From Tardiphaga alba (GTDB lineage: Bacteria > Pseudomonadota > Alphaproteobacteria > Rhizobiales > Xanthobacteraceae), in NCBI RefSeq assembly GCF_018279705.1, contig NZ_CP036498.1, positions 3,303,001-3,367,000 of the forward strand: a DNA stretch of 64,000 nt, in the 5' to 3' direction. Within the stretch, counting starts at the first letter, position 1. Each line of letters opens with the position of its first letter. Shown here in pieces: positions 43,825 through 53,247 of the stretch. The translations under genes were made by a program, and so were the position numbers. Below the pieces are notes generated by a model. The model worked only from the letters and a program-made list of their open reading frames with translations. It ran no database searches and was not told the origin of the DNA.

Positions 43825-44472
43825 ATGACCTTTCGTAACGGCCTTGCATCGCTTCTTCGCCCCGAAGACTCGGTCCTCGTTCTGATCGACCACCAGCCCT
43901 ACCAGCTTGCCAACGTGAACAGCCACGAGCCGCAGATGGTGATCAACAATACGGCTGGGTTGGCCAAGGCCGCGAAGGCCTTCAATGTTCCCACCATCCT
44001 GACCTCGGTGATCGCCGAGCGCGGCGGCCTCCTGTTTCCGCAGATCACCGACGTATTCCCTGGTCAGGAGGTGATCGACCGCACCTTCATCAACACCTGG
44101 GAAGATCCGAAGGTTGTGGATGCGGTCAAGGCCACCGGCCGCAAGCAGCTGATCATCGCCGGACTGTGGACCGAGATCTGCGTCGCAATGCCTGCGATTC
44201 AAGCGCTTGGCGAAGGCTGGGATGTCACCGTCGTCACCGATGCATCGGGCGCCGTGTCTGTCGAGGCGCATAACGTCGCCATCCAGCGCATGATTTCAGC
44301 CGGCGCTAATGTGATGACCTGGCTCGTCGTCGCAGCCGAATGGCAGCGCGACTGGGCAAGGACCGACAGTGCCGCCAAGCTCACCGAAGTCATCGTGCAG
44401 CATGCAGGCGGCAGCGGCATTGCCTTCCTGTGGGAGCAGCAACTGCTCAACACGCCGGTGCCCAAGACCTGA
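43825..44472 (+). CDS. isochorismatase-family (YcaC-like) cysteine hydrolase
   Basis: 215 residues. Seen: the catalytic aspartate in VLVLIDHQPYQ, and the nucleophile cysteine in AGLWTEICVAMPA with the cis-peptide type neighbourhood. YcaC-like proteins are cytoplasmic hydrolases of uncertain substrate. ATG at 43825 is chosen by the fold start. Probably controlled by the divergent LysR. A hairpin follows at 44494. Confidence 0.88.
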   Translation: MTFRNGLASLLRPEDSVLVLIDHQPYQLANVNSHEPQMVINNTAGLAKAAKAFNVPTILTSVIAERGGLLFPQITDVFPGQEVIDRTFINTWEDPKVVDAVKATGRKQLIIAGLWTEICVAMPAIQALGEGWDVTVVTDASGAVSVEAHNVAIQRMISAGANVMTWLVVAAEWQRDWARTDSAAKLTEVIVQHAGGSGIAFLWEQQLLNTPVPKT

Positions 44473-44493
44473 CCGAAGCGGAACCAACGATTG

Positions 44494-44530
44494 GGATGGC
44501 GCGTGCGGCAGAACAACGCACGCGCCATCC
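44494..44530. terminator. hairpin after the isochorismatase gene
   Basis: Perfect 14-base stem GGATGGCGCGTGCG (44494-44507) with CGCACGCGCCATCC (44517-44530); no T tract follows. Confidence 0.55.
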
Positions 44531-44607
44531 TGCGTCGTCATCCCGGTCTATTCTCATTTAACCCGACGGCATCAGCCACATCGATACGTCAATCCGGAGA
44601 CATAGTG

Positions 44608-45641
44608 ATGGAAATCGGCATCGACAGTTTTGCCGCCATTCTCCCAGATCCCGCGACCCGCCAACTACCCTCAGCGACTGACCGCATGGCCGACCTCCTC
44701 GACGAGGTCGAAGTCGCCGACCGTGCCGGGCTCGACGTGTTCGGCATCGGCGAGCATCACCGCGCCGAGTTTCTCGATTCCGCGCCCGCCATCATTCTCG
44801 CCGCCGCGGCAGCGCGCACCGAGCAGATCCGACTGACCAGCGCCGTGACCGTGCTGAGCGCCGCCGACCCTGTGCGGGTGTTTCAGGAATTCGCGACGCT
44901 TGACCTGATTTCAAAGGGCCGCGCCGAACTCGTCGTCGGCCGCGGCTCGTTCGGCGAGGCCTATCCGCTATTCGGCATGGATCCCCGCGACTATGACGAA
45001 CTGTTCGCGGAGAAGCTTGATCTGTTCCTGAAGCTTGGCGCGAGCAAACATCCGATCTGGAAGGGCCGTTTCCGCGCAGCGCTTGAAGGCCAGGGTGTCT
45101 ATCCCCGCCCCATCAGCCCAAACTGCCGGTCTGGATCGGCGTCGGCGGCACGCCGGAATCCTTCGTCCGCGCCGGCACTCTTGGCCTGCCGCTGATGGTC
45201 GCCATCATCGGCGGAACGTTCGAGCGGTTTCGCCCGCTCGTCGATCTCTATCGCGAAGCCGGTAGCAAAGCCGGGCACAGCCCGGACAAACTCAAGGTGG
45301 GCGTGCATGCGATGGGCTTTGTCGGCGAGACGGACGCCGCCGCCCGAGACGCCTTCTTCCCCGGCTGGGCGCATCTGACCGCGAAGATCGGTCGCGAACG
45401 CGGCTGGTCGCCGCCGTCGCGCCAGCAATTCGATGCCATGGCCGGGCCTGAAGGCGCTTTCCTCGTTGGCGCCCCCAACACCGTCGCAGCCAAGATGCGC
45501 CATGCCAATGACGCACTGGGCGGCGTGTCGCGCATCACCTTCCAGATGAGCACTGCCTCGCTCGAGACGGCCGCCATGAAGCGCTCGATCGAACTGCTCG
45601 GCACCGAAGTGGCGCCAGTCATACGTGCTGCCCAGGCGTAA
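44608..45641 (+). CDS. LLM-class flavin-dependent oxidoreductase; one apparent frameshift
   Basis: About 344 residues if one C is added at CCCC 45108-45111 (or 45103-45106), which restores [18 protein letters not shown], a canonical luciferase-like motif. Seen otherwise: [36 protein letters not shown] and [13 protein letters not shown]. It is a TIM-barrel flavin-dependent monooxygenase of unknown substrate. Start at 44608 (GGAGA eight bases upstream). Both halves are well preserved, so the break looks like a missing base in the sequence. It may be co-regulated with the hydrolase upstream. Confidence 0.78.
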
Positions 45642-45755
45642 CCGCGGCCGGTTCCATCTCCGGCACCTTGCCCGCCGCGCAGCACGCAGGCATATGCAAC
45701 CACGGTGCTGCGCGCGCCGGACCGGGCTGTCCGGTGCATCAACGAAAGAGGTTTC

Positions 45756-47585
45756 ATGGCGGACGCTTCCGGTTTCAACTTGGGACACGCAATCGTCCTG
45801 CTGGGTGCGGCCACCGTCGCGGTACCATTGTTCAAGCGTCTGGGGCTCGGCTCGGTCCTGGGCTACCTCACCGCCGGCCTTGCCGTGGGACCATTCGGCC
45901 TTGGCCTGTTCAACGATCCCGAGACCCTGCTCCACACCGCCGAACTCGGCGTGGTCATGTTCCTGTTCATCATCGGGCTGGAAATGCGCCCGTCGAAACT
46001 GTGGAAGCTGCGGCGGCAAATTTTTGGCCTCGGCGCCGCGCAGGTCGTCACCTGCGGCTTTCTGCTCACGCTGGTGGGCATGGCTGCCGGCCTCTCTTTC
46101 CCCGTGGCCATGATCGGCGCCATGGGCTTTGTGCTGTCCTCCACCGCCGTCATCATGCAGCTGCTGGAGGAGCAGGACGAGACCTCCTCGCCCGAAGGCC
46201 AGCGCGCGATCGCGATCCTGCTGCTGGAGGATCTCGCCATCGTCCCGTTGCTGGCGCTGGTCGCCGTCTGGGGCGCTGCCGGCGCGCCTGCTGCCGCCAA
46301 TGCGAAGCCGATGTGGCAGAGCGCCATGATCGCGCTGGCCGGCCTCGCAGCCCTGCTGGCCGCCGGCCGCTGGCTGCTCGATCCGTTCTTTCGCATCATC
46401 GCGCGCGCGGGCGCCCGCGAAGTGCTGACCGCCGCAGCACTGCTCGTCGTGCTCGGCTCCGCCGTGTTCATGCAGAGCGTCGGGCTATCGATGGCGATGG
46501 GCGCCTTCCTCGCCGGCGTCCTCCTATCGGAATCCAACTTCCGGCATCAGCTGGAAGCCGACATCGAGCCGTTCCGCGGCATTCTGCTCGGCCTGTTCTT
46601 CCTCAGCGTCGGCATGTCGCTGAATCTCACCATCGTCATCAGCGAATGGATCATCGTGCTGGGCGGTGTCGTCGCCTTCATGATCGTCAAGGCGATCGGC
46701 ATCTATGTCATCGCACGCCTCGCGAAATCCGATCACGCTGCCGCCACCCATCGCGCAGCCCTGTTCGCGCAAGGCGGCGAATTCGCCTTCGTGCTCTATG
46801 CAGCCGCCGGCACCGCCGGCATCTTCGATACCCGCGTCTCCGCCGTCATGAGCGCCATCGTCATTCTCTCAATGGCGCTGACGCCCATCGTGCTGCTGAT
46901 CCATGCGCAGATGCGCCAGAGCACGCCGGTCTCCATGGACGGCATCGACAAGGCCGAAGGCCTGAGCGGCAAGGTGCTGTTCATCGGCTTCGGCCGCTTC
47001 GCCCAGGTGGCGAGCCAGGCGCTGCTGGCGCGCAACATCGAACTGTCGCTGATCGAGACCGATGTGGACATGATCCGCGCCGCCGGCAATTTCGGCTTCA
47101 AGATACATTATGGCGACGGCACCCGCCTCGACGTGCTGCACGCCTCGGGCGCGGCCACCGCCGAGGCGATCCTGGTCTGTATCGACAAGCCGGAGGCCGC
47201 CGATCACATCGTCGAACTCTGCAAGTCGGAATTCCCGCTGGCCAAACTCTATGTCCGCTCCTACGACCGCGGCCATTCGCTGCGCCTCATCCATGCCGGC
47301 GTCGATTTCCAGATCCGCGAAACCTTTGAATCAGCGCTGCTGTTCAGCGAAGCCGTGTTGACCGGCCTCGGCCTCGACGAAGACGAAGCCCGCGAAGCCA
47401 TCGCCGACGTCCGCGAACGCGACGCCCAGCGTGTCGAGCTGGAAGTGATCGGCGGGCTTGAGGCCGGGCGAAAACTGCTGCGCGGCAATGCCGAGACGCC
47501 GGAGCCGAGCCCGTTCTTCAAGACGAAGGCGGTGAAGGCGGAGGATGCGGGCGCAGGCGCGGCGGGAGCGGCTGCAAAACCGTAG
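45756..47585 (+). CDS. monovalent cation:proton antiporter-2 (KefB/KefC-type) with RCK domain
   Basis: 609 residues: about 12 membrane helices (to residue 385) with the family's FLFIIGLEMRPSKLW and LSSTAVIMQLLEEQ stretches, then a TrkA_N/RCK nucleotide-binding domain beginning KVLFIGFGRFAQVASQALL, and a disordered Ala/Lys-rich tail. It probably exports K+ in exchange for H+ under electrophile or pH stress. GAAAGAGG precedes the ATG at 45756. There is no KefF/KefG-like partner beside it. Confidence 0.9.
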   Translation: MADASGFNLGHAIVLLGAATVAVPLFKRLGLGSVLGYLTAGLAVGPFGLGLFNDPETLLHTAELGVVMFLFIIGLEMRPSKLWKLRRQIFGLGAAQVVTCGFLLTLVGMAAGLSFPVAMIGAMGFVLSSTAVIMQLLEEQDETSSPEGQRAIAILLLEDLAIVPLLALVAVWGAAGAPAAANAKPMWQSAMIALAGLAALLAAGRWLLDPFFRIIARAGAREVLTAAALLVVLGSAVFMQSVGLSMAMGAFLAGVLLSESNFRHQLEADIEPFRGILLGLFFLSVGMSLNLTIVISEWIIVLGGVVAFMIVKAIGIYVIARLAKSDHAAATHRAALFAQGGEFAFVLYAAAGTAGIFDTRVSAVMSAIVILSMALTPIVLLIHAQMRQSTPVSMDGIDKAEGLSGKVLFIGFGRFAQVASQALLARNIELSLIETDVDMIRAAGNFGFKIHYGDGTRLDVLHASGAATAEAILVCIDKPEAADHIVELCKSEFPLAKLYVRSYDRGHSLRLIHAGVDFQIRETFESALLFSEAVLTGLGLDEDEAREAIADVRERDAQRVELEVIGGLEAGRKLLRGNAETPEPSPFFKTKAVKAEDAGAGAAGAAAKP

Positions 47586-47649
47586 TGAAGATAAAGCACT
47601 GTGCGATCGATGCATCGAATTACCCGTCCATCGCAATAGGAGTGCCCAT

Positions 47650-47841
47650 GTGAGGGCTTTGAAGATTGCAATCCAGGTCGTTTGGACAGTGGTCATTGTA
47701 GGCGGGGCGACAAGCATTGGAGTCCTCTATGGCTGGCAGCAGTCCGGTCCGTTCGGCGCAATTGCGCTCGGTTTGGTCGGGTTCGCTGCTGGGGCCATTG
47801 CCGCTGCCAGCCCGGCTTTGGTGTTCCAGTTTTTGCGTTGA
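47650..47841 (+). CDS. small two-helix membrane protein
   Basis: 63 residues from GTG at 47650 with AGGAG nine bases upstream. Two hydrophobic segments (about 6-24 and 33-58) are joined by a short polar turn (YGWQQSGP). The open frame continues upstream but the extension overlaps the antiporter's end. No family recognised. Confidence 0.55.
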   Translation: MRALKIAIQVVWTVVIVGGATSIGVLYGWQQSGPFGAIALGLVGFAAGAIAAASPALVFQFLR

Positions 47842-47898
47842 GGCTTTAATCCACTCTAACGCATCAACAGTGACGACACCGCAGATGAGAGCGTTGAT

Positions 47899-48078
47899 TT
47901 GAAATCCTCACGATTGAAGTGGGTCGCAATTGTACTCACCGCACTGCTCGTGCTGGCAGCTTGGAGAATTTATTCGTTCGCTATCTATGACGACTGCCTT
48001 GACCGCATAGACTACGATAGGACACGCAAGCACCTCTGCGATTCCGCTCCAACGAAGAACTATCCTCGGACGCCCTAG
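47899..48078 (+). CDS. small signal-anchored protein with a TTG start (tentative)
   Basis: A 59-codon frame opening with TTG at 47899 and closing at TAG 48076-48078. The product begins MKSSRLKWVAIVLTALLVLA (a clear signal-anchor) and continues YSFAIYDDCLDR ... KHLCDSAP, with two cysteines in the outer part. Small Bradyrhizobium-type proteins with a similar YDDCLDR motif are familiar to me. There is no strong ribosome site and no ATG. Confidence 0.45.
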   Translation: MKSSRLKWVAIVLTALLVLAAWRIYSFAIYDDCLDRIDYDRTRKHLCDSAPTKNYPRTP

Positions 48079-48166
48079 AGATCATCAGACAGCGAACATG
48101 ACTTGAGTTTTGCTGTCGTGGTTACTTGGTTCAGCACCTTTTTGCTCGTCTTGTCACCGCAAGCAT

Positions 48167-48198
48167 AAAAAAGCCCGCGGCATGACCGCGGGCTTTTT
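48167..48198. terminator. bidirectional rho-independent terminator downstream of gyrA
   Basis: A6, GCCCGCGG (48173-48180), loop CATGA, CCGCGGGC (48186-48193), T5. On the minus strand it ends gyrA, 33 bases past its stop; on the plus strand it ends the small genes. Confidence 0.85.
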
Positions 48199-48230
48199 AA
48201 CTCACGTCTCAGAGACTAACACGAAGAGCC

Positions 48231-50999
48231 TCAGCCCTCCGCCACCGGCACATCCCCACCAGCCTCAGGCTCATCGCCCTCGCCGGCTTCGCCGATATGC
48301 TCCACCGAGACCACATGCTCGTCATCGGCTGTGTTGAACACGATGACGCCCTGGGTCGAGCGGCCGGCGACGCGGATGCCTTCCACCGGGCAGCGGATCA
48401 GCTGGCCCTTGTCGGTGACCAGCATGATCTGGTCCGAGTCTTCCACCGGGAATGAGGCGATCAGCTTGCCGTTGCGGTTGTTCACCGACATGGCGACGAT
48501 GCCCTTACCGCCGCGGCCGGTGGTGCGATACTCATAGGACGAGGTACGCTTGCCATAGCCGTTGATGGAGATGGTCAGCACCACCTGCTCGGCGGCGGAC
48601 AGTTCGACATAGCGTTCCTGAGTCAGCTGGATCGCGCCGGACGTCTCGCCCGAAGCCTCTTCCGCCTCGGCCTCGAGCACGGACTCGTCGGTCACCGCCG
48701 CCTCGCCTGCCACTGCGCGGCGCATCTTCAGATAGGCCGTGCGCTCGTCGGACGTCGTTTCCACATGGCGCAGGATCGATAGCGAGATCAGCTTGTCGCC
48801 TTCGGCGAGGGCAATGCCGCGCACGCCCATGGAGCTGCGGCCCTGGAACACGCGCACATCGGTCACCGGGAAGCGGATGCACTGGCCGCCGGCGGCGGTC
48901 AGCAGCACGTCGTCATGCTCGGTGGCGATCTGCACATCGACGATGGCCTCGCCCTCGTCCAGCTTCATGGCGATAATGCCGGAGCGGCGCACGTCGGAGA
49001 AATCCGAAAGCTTGTTGCGCCGGACATTGCCGCCGGTGGTCGCGAACATCACGTCCAGCGTATCCCAGGTGCTCTCGTCCTCGGGCAGCGGCATGATGGT
49101 GGTGATGCGCTCGCCTTGCTCCAGCGGCAGGATGTTGATCATCGCCTTGCCGCGGCCGTTCGGCGGCGCGATTGGCAGGCGCCAGACCTTTTCCTTGTAG
49201 ACCTGGCCGTGCGACGAGAAGAACAGCACCGGCGTATGCGTGGAGGCCACGAACAGGCGGCTGACAAAATCTTCATCACGCGTCGCCATGCCGGAGCGGC
49301 CCTTGCCGCCGCGGCGCTGCGCCCGATAGGTCGAGAGCGGCACGCGCTTCACATAGCCATGATGCGACACCGTCACCACCATGTCCTCGCGCTGGATCAG
49401 GTCCTCGTCCTCGACCTCGCCTTCCTGCTCCATGATCACGGTGCGGCGCGGCGTGGCGAATTCGGACTTCACGGCGCCGAGCTCGTCCTTGACGATGCCC
49501 TGCACGCGCGCACGCGAACGCAGGATGTCGAGATAGTCGGCTATCTCGATGGCGAGCTTGTCGAGTTCGTCGGAAATTTCCTCACGGCCGAGAGCCGTGA
49601 GGCGGGCCAAACGCAGATCGAGAATGGCCTTGGCCTGTTCGAAGGACAGGCGCGCGGTGCCGTCTTCCTCGAGACGATGACGCGGGTCGTCGATCAGCGT
49701 GATCATCGCCGCAACGTCCTGTGCCGGCCAGCGGCGCTCCATCAGGATATCGCGCGCAGTGGTCGGATCCGGCGAGGTGCGGATCACGCGAATGATTTCA
49801 TCGATATTGGCGACGGCGATCGCGAGACCGACGAGGATATGCGCGCGGTCGCGTGCCTTGTTGAGCAGGAATTTGGTGCGGCGGGTGACGACCTGCTCGC
49901 GGAAGGCGACGAAGATCGTCAGCAGGTCCTTCAAATTCATCAGCAGCGGACGACCGGCATCCAGCGCCACCATATTGGCACCGAAATTGGTCTGCAGCGG
50001 CGTGAACTTGTAGAGCTGGTTGAGCACGATCTCAGGCACGACATCGCGCTTCAGCTCGACGACCACGCGATAGCCGTCACGATCGGATTCGTCGCGCAGG
50101 TCGGAAATGCCTTCGATCTTCTTGTCGCGCACGAGTTCAGCGATGCGCTCGACCATGGTGGCCTTGTTCACCTGATACGGAATTTCCGAGATGATGATCG
50201 CTTCGCGATCCTTGCGCGTCGGCTCGATCGCCACCTTGCCGCGCATCACGATGGAGCCGCGGCCGGTGTTATAGGCCGAGCGGATGCCGGCGCGCCCGAG
50301 GATGATGCCACCGGTCGGGAAATCCGGCCCCGGAATGATCTTGTTGAGATCGTCGATGGTCAGCGAGGGATCGTCGATCAGCGCGATACAGGCGTCGATG
50401 GTTTCGCCGAGATTGTGTGGCGGGATATTGGTCGCCATGCCCACGGCGATGCCGCCGCCGCCATTGACCAAGAGGTTCGGGAATTTTGCCGGAAGAACTT
50501 TTGGCTCTTTCTCCGACGAGTCGTAGTTGTCCTGATAGTCGACGGTGTCCTTGTCGATATCGTCGAGCAGCGTCTGCGCGATCTTGGTGAGGCGCGATTC
50601 CGTATAACGCATCGCCGCCGGTTGATCGCCGTCGACTGAGCCGAAATTGCCCTGACCATCGATCAGCGGCACGCGCATGGAAAAGTCCTGCGCCATGCGA
50701 ACCATGGCGTCATAGACCGACTGGTCGCCATGCGGATGATACTTACCGATCACGTCACCGACGGTGCGCGCCGACTTGCGGAACGGCTTATTCCATTCGA
50801 AGCCGTTCTCGTACATCGCGTAGAGAATGCGCCGATGCACCGGCTTGAGGCCGTCGCGTGCGTCGGGCAGCGCACGCGCCACGATCACGCTCATGGCGTA
50901 ATCGAGATACGAGCGCTTCATCTCGTCGAGGATGGATACGGGACGGATATCCGAGGGAACCGGCGGCTCCCCGGGCTTCTGGTCTTCGTTGTCGGACAA
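48231..50999 (-). CDS. gyrA: DNA gyrase subunit A
   Basis: 922 residues. It is the breakage-rejoining subunit of gyrase, which introduces negative supercoils with GyrB. Seen: the N-terminal [21 protein letters not shown]; the quinolone-pocket helix with [12 protein letters not shown]; the catalytic tyrosine in [11 protein letters not shown]; a C-terminal beta-pinwheel with the GyrA box [13 protein letters not shown]; and an acidic tail. At the residue equivalent to E. coli Ser83 this protein has Gln93; the Asp87 equivalent is kept. The start at 50999 agrees with family length. Confidence 0.97.
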   Translation of the reverse strand: MSDNEDQKPGEPPVPSDIRPVSILDEMKRSYLDYAMSVIVARALPDARDGLKPVHRRILYAMYENGFEWNKPFRKSARTVGDVIGKYHPHGDQSVYDAMVRMAQDFSMRVPLIDGQGNFGSVDGDQPAAMRYTESRLTKIAQTLLDDIDKDTVDYQDNYDSSEKEPKVLPAKFPNLLVNGGGGIAVGMATNIPPHNLGETIDACIALIDDPSLTIDDLNKIIPGPDFPTGGIILGRAGIRSAYNTGRGSIVMRGKVAIEPTRKDREAIIISEIPYQVNKATMVERIAELVRDKKIEGISDLRDESDRDGYRVVVELKRDVVPEIVLNQLYKFTPLQTNFGANMVALDAGRPLLMNLKDLLTIFVAFREQVVTRRTKFLLNKARDRAHILVGLAIAVANIDEIIRVIRTSPDPTTARDILMERRWPAQDVAAMITLIDDPRHRLEEDGTARLSFEQAKAILDLRLARLTALGREEISDELDKLAIEIADYLDILRSRARVQGIVKDELGAVKSEFATPRRTVIMEQEGEVEDEDLIQREDMVVTVSHHGYVKRVPLSTYRAQRRGGKGRSGMATRDEDFVSRLFVASTHTPVLFFSSHGQVYKEKVWRLPIAPPNGRGKAMINILPLEQGERITTIMPLPEDESTWDTLDVMFATTGGNVRRNKLSDFSDVRRSGIIAMKLDEGEAIVDVQIATEHDDVLLTAAGGQCIRFPVTDVRVFQGRSSMGVRGIALAEGDKLISLSILRHVETTSDERTAYLKMRRAVAGEAAVTDESVLEAEAEEASGETSGAIQLTQERYVELSAAEQVVLTISINGYGKRTSSYEYRTTGRGGKGIVAMSVNNRNGKLIASFPVEDSDQIMLVTDKGQLIRCPVEGIRVAGRSTQGVIVFNTADDEHVVSVEHIGEAGEGDEPEAGGDVPVAEG

Positions 51000-51167
51000 G
51001 GTCGTTTCCGGTCAGATTCGGGTGCGACTCATATAGCGCAACATGCACGCACAGGCCACCCCGAGGCGGTTTGCGGCGGGCGATTTTCCACCTTGTTTTT
51101 CAATTGGTTACAACGCTCACCCCAAGAACGCCAAATCGCGCGGACGGGGCAAAAATCCTGCGGCGAT

Positions 51168-51572
51168 TCAGCGACCGAACACCACCATATGCATCACCCG
51201 CCCCGGCACCAGCGTGAACACGCCGGCGACGACCAGCGCCCCAACAAAGATCGACACCATGGTGATCGCATGCGCCCTGACGCGATGTCGGCGCGCCCTG
51301 AGAACGCCAATGACGAGCATCACGGGCGCAAAGATTGACAGAAGATGGATCGGACCAAAGTCGCGCCACAGCCGAAAACCGTGGCTGTGAATCCAGAACG
51401 AACTGATCGCCGTAACGGCAAGCAGCAGCACCCACGCCCAGCCGATCACGCGATGCGACAGCGTTCCCTTCGGCGCGATGAGCTGGACAATGCCGAGCAC
51501 AAAGCCAGCCATGGCCGCAGAGGCATGGAGGGGAATGGGCGCAGCGGAGTCGAGCAAAGGTGACAGGTTCAT
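51168..51572 (-). CDS. DUF2306 family membrane protein
   Basis: 134 residues with four membrane helices (about 17-33, 44-63, 75-90, 105-123) and the family pattern LHASAAMAGFVLGIVQLIAP, KGTLSHRVIGWAWV and HAITMVSIFVGALVVAGVF. Function unknown; likely an inner-membrane protein. It is 168 bases past the gyrA start, on the same strand. Confidence 0.8.
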   Translation of the reverse strand: MNLSPLLDSAAPIPLHASAAMAGFVLGIVQLIAPKGTLSHRVIGWAWVLLLAVTAISSFWIHSHGFRLWRDFGPIHLLSIFAPVMLVIGVLRARRHRVRAHAITMVSIFVGALVVAGVFTLVPGRVMHMVVFGR

Positions 51573-51894
51573 GTGCAGCCCCGCTCGGGTCGGCTCCGCC
51601 CCGTGACCGATCAGTCGCTTTCAGCCCAATAACTTCAGACTATTTGGCATCGCCGCGCCGACGCAATCTAAGAATAGCATCTTGTATTGATGCAACCAAA
51701 AAGATATTCGTATCAGATGTCCAATGCTCTGTGCATCGTCAACCGCAAACCAATGACCCGCTACTCTGGCTGGGCCATGGACGGAGTCGTGCGCTAGGAC
51801 ATCTGACGACACGATTTTTTCCAAGAAGCCCCGCCGGCACCGGACGGGGCTTTTTGTTGGCCTCTCCTGCCGCGCGCAACAGCAGGAGCATCCG
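51573..51894. other. 322-base region with an unassigned terminator
   Basis: No coding frame is supported. Its right end has a strong hairpin-T tract (51826-51855) on the plus strand with no gene in front of it. A short transcript ending there (small RNA or attenuated leader of the DUF1127 gene) is possible. Confidence 0.45.
51826..51855 (+). terminator. terminator or attenuator before the DUF1127 gene
   Basis: AAGCCCCG (51826-51833) pairs with CGGGGC (51845-51850) and the following Ts, with additional CCGG/CCGG pairing inside; T5 at 51851-51855. It lies 40 bases before the DUF1127 ATG. Confidence 0.7.
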
Positions 51895-52185
51895 ATGCCG
51901 ACACACCATCACCACTTCGTATCCGAGGCCAAGCGCGGCACGGCACGCCCTGCCGCTTACACCTCGGCAGCGACGCGGTTCATCTATGCACTGATTAGTT
52001 ACTGGCGAGCATTCCAGGAGCAGCGCCAGCGCGAAAACGTCCGCATGGCGCTGCGCGACCTCAGCGACAGGGAGCTGACCGATATCGGAGTGACGCCCGC
52101 CGAGATCGAATACATCGCCGCTTACCGCGCTCACGACACGCTGAGGGACAATTCACGTAACCTCGGAATGCACTCAGGAACATGA
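51895..52185 (+). CDS. DUF1127 (YjiS-like) small protein
   Basis: 96 residues. The conserved core is seen in RMALRDLSDRELTDIGVTPA (about 50-69) with an amphipathic helix before it (ALISYWRAFQEQRQRE). DUF1127 proteins are abundant in alphaproteobacteria, and some are linked to RNA metabolism and nutrient or stress responses. The His-rich opening MPTHHHHF is natural here. It is preceded by a strong hairpin-T tract. Confidence 0.85.
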   Translation: MPTHHHHFVSEAKRGTARPAAYTSAATRFIYALISYWRAFQEQRQRENVRMALRDLSDRELTDIGVTPAEIEYIAAYRAHDTLRDNSRNLGMHSGT

Positions 52186-52301
52186 GCAGTCGAAGGGTGG
52201 GCAAATCGGTGTGCCCACTCTTCTTGCCCCGCCGAGAGCCATAACCAATGCGCAAAAGCGCCGTTGCCTACCTGGCAGTTCTGTTGCCTTCCGAGTGCCG
52301 A

Positions 52302-52802
52302 TCAAAACGGAATGTCGTCATCCATATCGCTGCGACCGCCGGCCGGCGCAGCCGCTACGCGGCGCTGCGGCGGGCTGGATTGGCCACCGCCAAAGCTGTC
52401 GCCCATGTCGTCGCCGCCATAGCCGCCACCGCCGCCCGAGCCACCGCCGCTGCGACCATCGAGCATGGTCAGGGTCGAGTTGAAACCCTGCAGCACGATT
52501 TCCGTCGAATACTTCTCGACGCCCTGCGGGTCAGTCCATTTACGAGTCTGGAGCGCGCCTTCGATGTAAACCTTGGCGCCCTTCTTCAGATACTGCTCGG
52601 CCACCTTGGCGAGACCTTCGCTGAAGATCACCACACGATGCCACTCGGTCTTTTCCTTGCGCTCACCGGTGCCCTTGTCGCGCCAGGTGTCCGACGTCGC
52701 GACCGTGAGATTGACCACCGGGTTGCCATTCTGCATGCGGCGAACCTCGGGATCCTTGCCGAGATTGCCGACCAAAATCACCTTGTTGACGCTACCCGCC
52801 AT
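52302..52802 (-). CDS. ssb: single-stranded DNA-binding protein
   Basis: 166 residues. OB-fold opening ([20 protein letters not shown]), [19 protein letters not shown], then a Gly-rich linker and the acidic tip MDDDIPF that binds partner proteins. It protects ssDNA in replication and repair. A LexA-type box lies 167 bases upstream at 52969. In many proteobacteria ssb is divergent from uvrA; here two porin genes lie between. Confidence 0.96.
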   Translation of the reverse strand: MAGSVNKVILVGNLGKDPEVRRMQNGNPVVNLTVATSDTWRDKGTGERKEKTEWHRVVIFSEGLAKVAEQYLKKGAKVYIEGALQTRKWTDPQGVEKYSTEIVLQGFNSTLTMLDGRSGGGSGGGGGYGGDDMGDSFGGGQSSPPQRRVAAAPAGGRSDMDDDIPF

Positions 52803-53247
52803 ATCACGCTCCTACGCTCTCATCTGAATTGCTGATCGGATGCTGCCATCAAAGCCCGACACCAAGTGTACCGGGCCGCGCGCAACCGTGCTGAAATTGA
52901 CCCTATACGGTCCGCGCTGACCGGACGTCCCCGCACCGCAGGTTATCCACGGTCACGTAACCTAGCACGTTCCCTTTACGTTCTCAACATCAGGCGTATG
53001 ACGGTATCCCGTAGTGGAGGCCGGCATAACCAACCGGCGAACTCTTCTCCACCTCTCTGCCGGCTGGCATAGCGGCTTGATTTTACTTACGCATTTTTAA
53101 CCTCGAAAGCTCGGTAGAACGCGATCAAGTGTGACTTTTGAGAGACTGCTTTTTGAGCGAACTCGCGTATATTTTGACCATCGAATTCATTCGGCGTCCG
53201 CGCCGAACATTGGCTTCATGATGGAAGCCGGATCTGGGGAGATCACC
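52803..53247. other. 445-base divergent promoter region between ssb and porin gene
   Basis: No gene seen. It contains the SOS box at 52969 for ssb and must also contain the promoter and a long leader for the strong porin gene on the right. Confidence 0.5.
52969..52983. promoter_or_regulatory. LexA (SOS) box upstream of ssb
   Basis: GTTC-CCTTTAC-GTTC, an exact match to the alphaproteobacterial LexA consensus GTTC-N7-GTTC, 167 bases upstream of ssb. Confidence 0.75.

Noticed and set aside
45668..47329. 553-codon frame overlapping the Kef-type antiporter in another frame
   Set aside because: Arg/Pro/His-rich; the antiporter frame has helices and the RCK motif.
48915..50639. 574-codon frame antisense to gyrA
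   Set aside because: Shadow of a certain gene.
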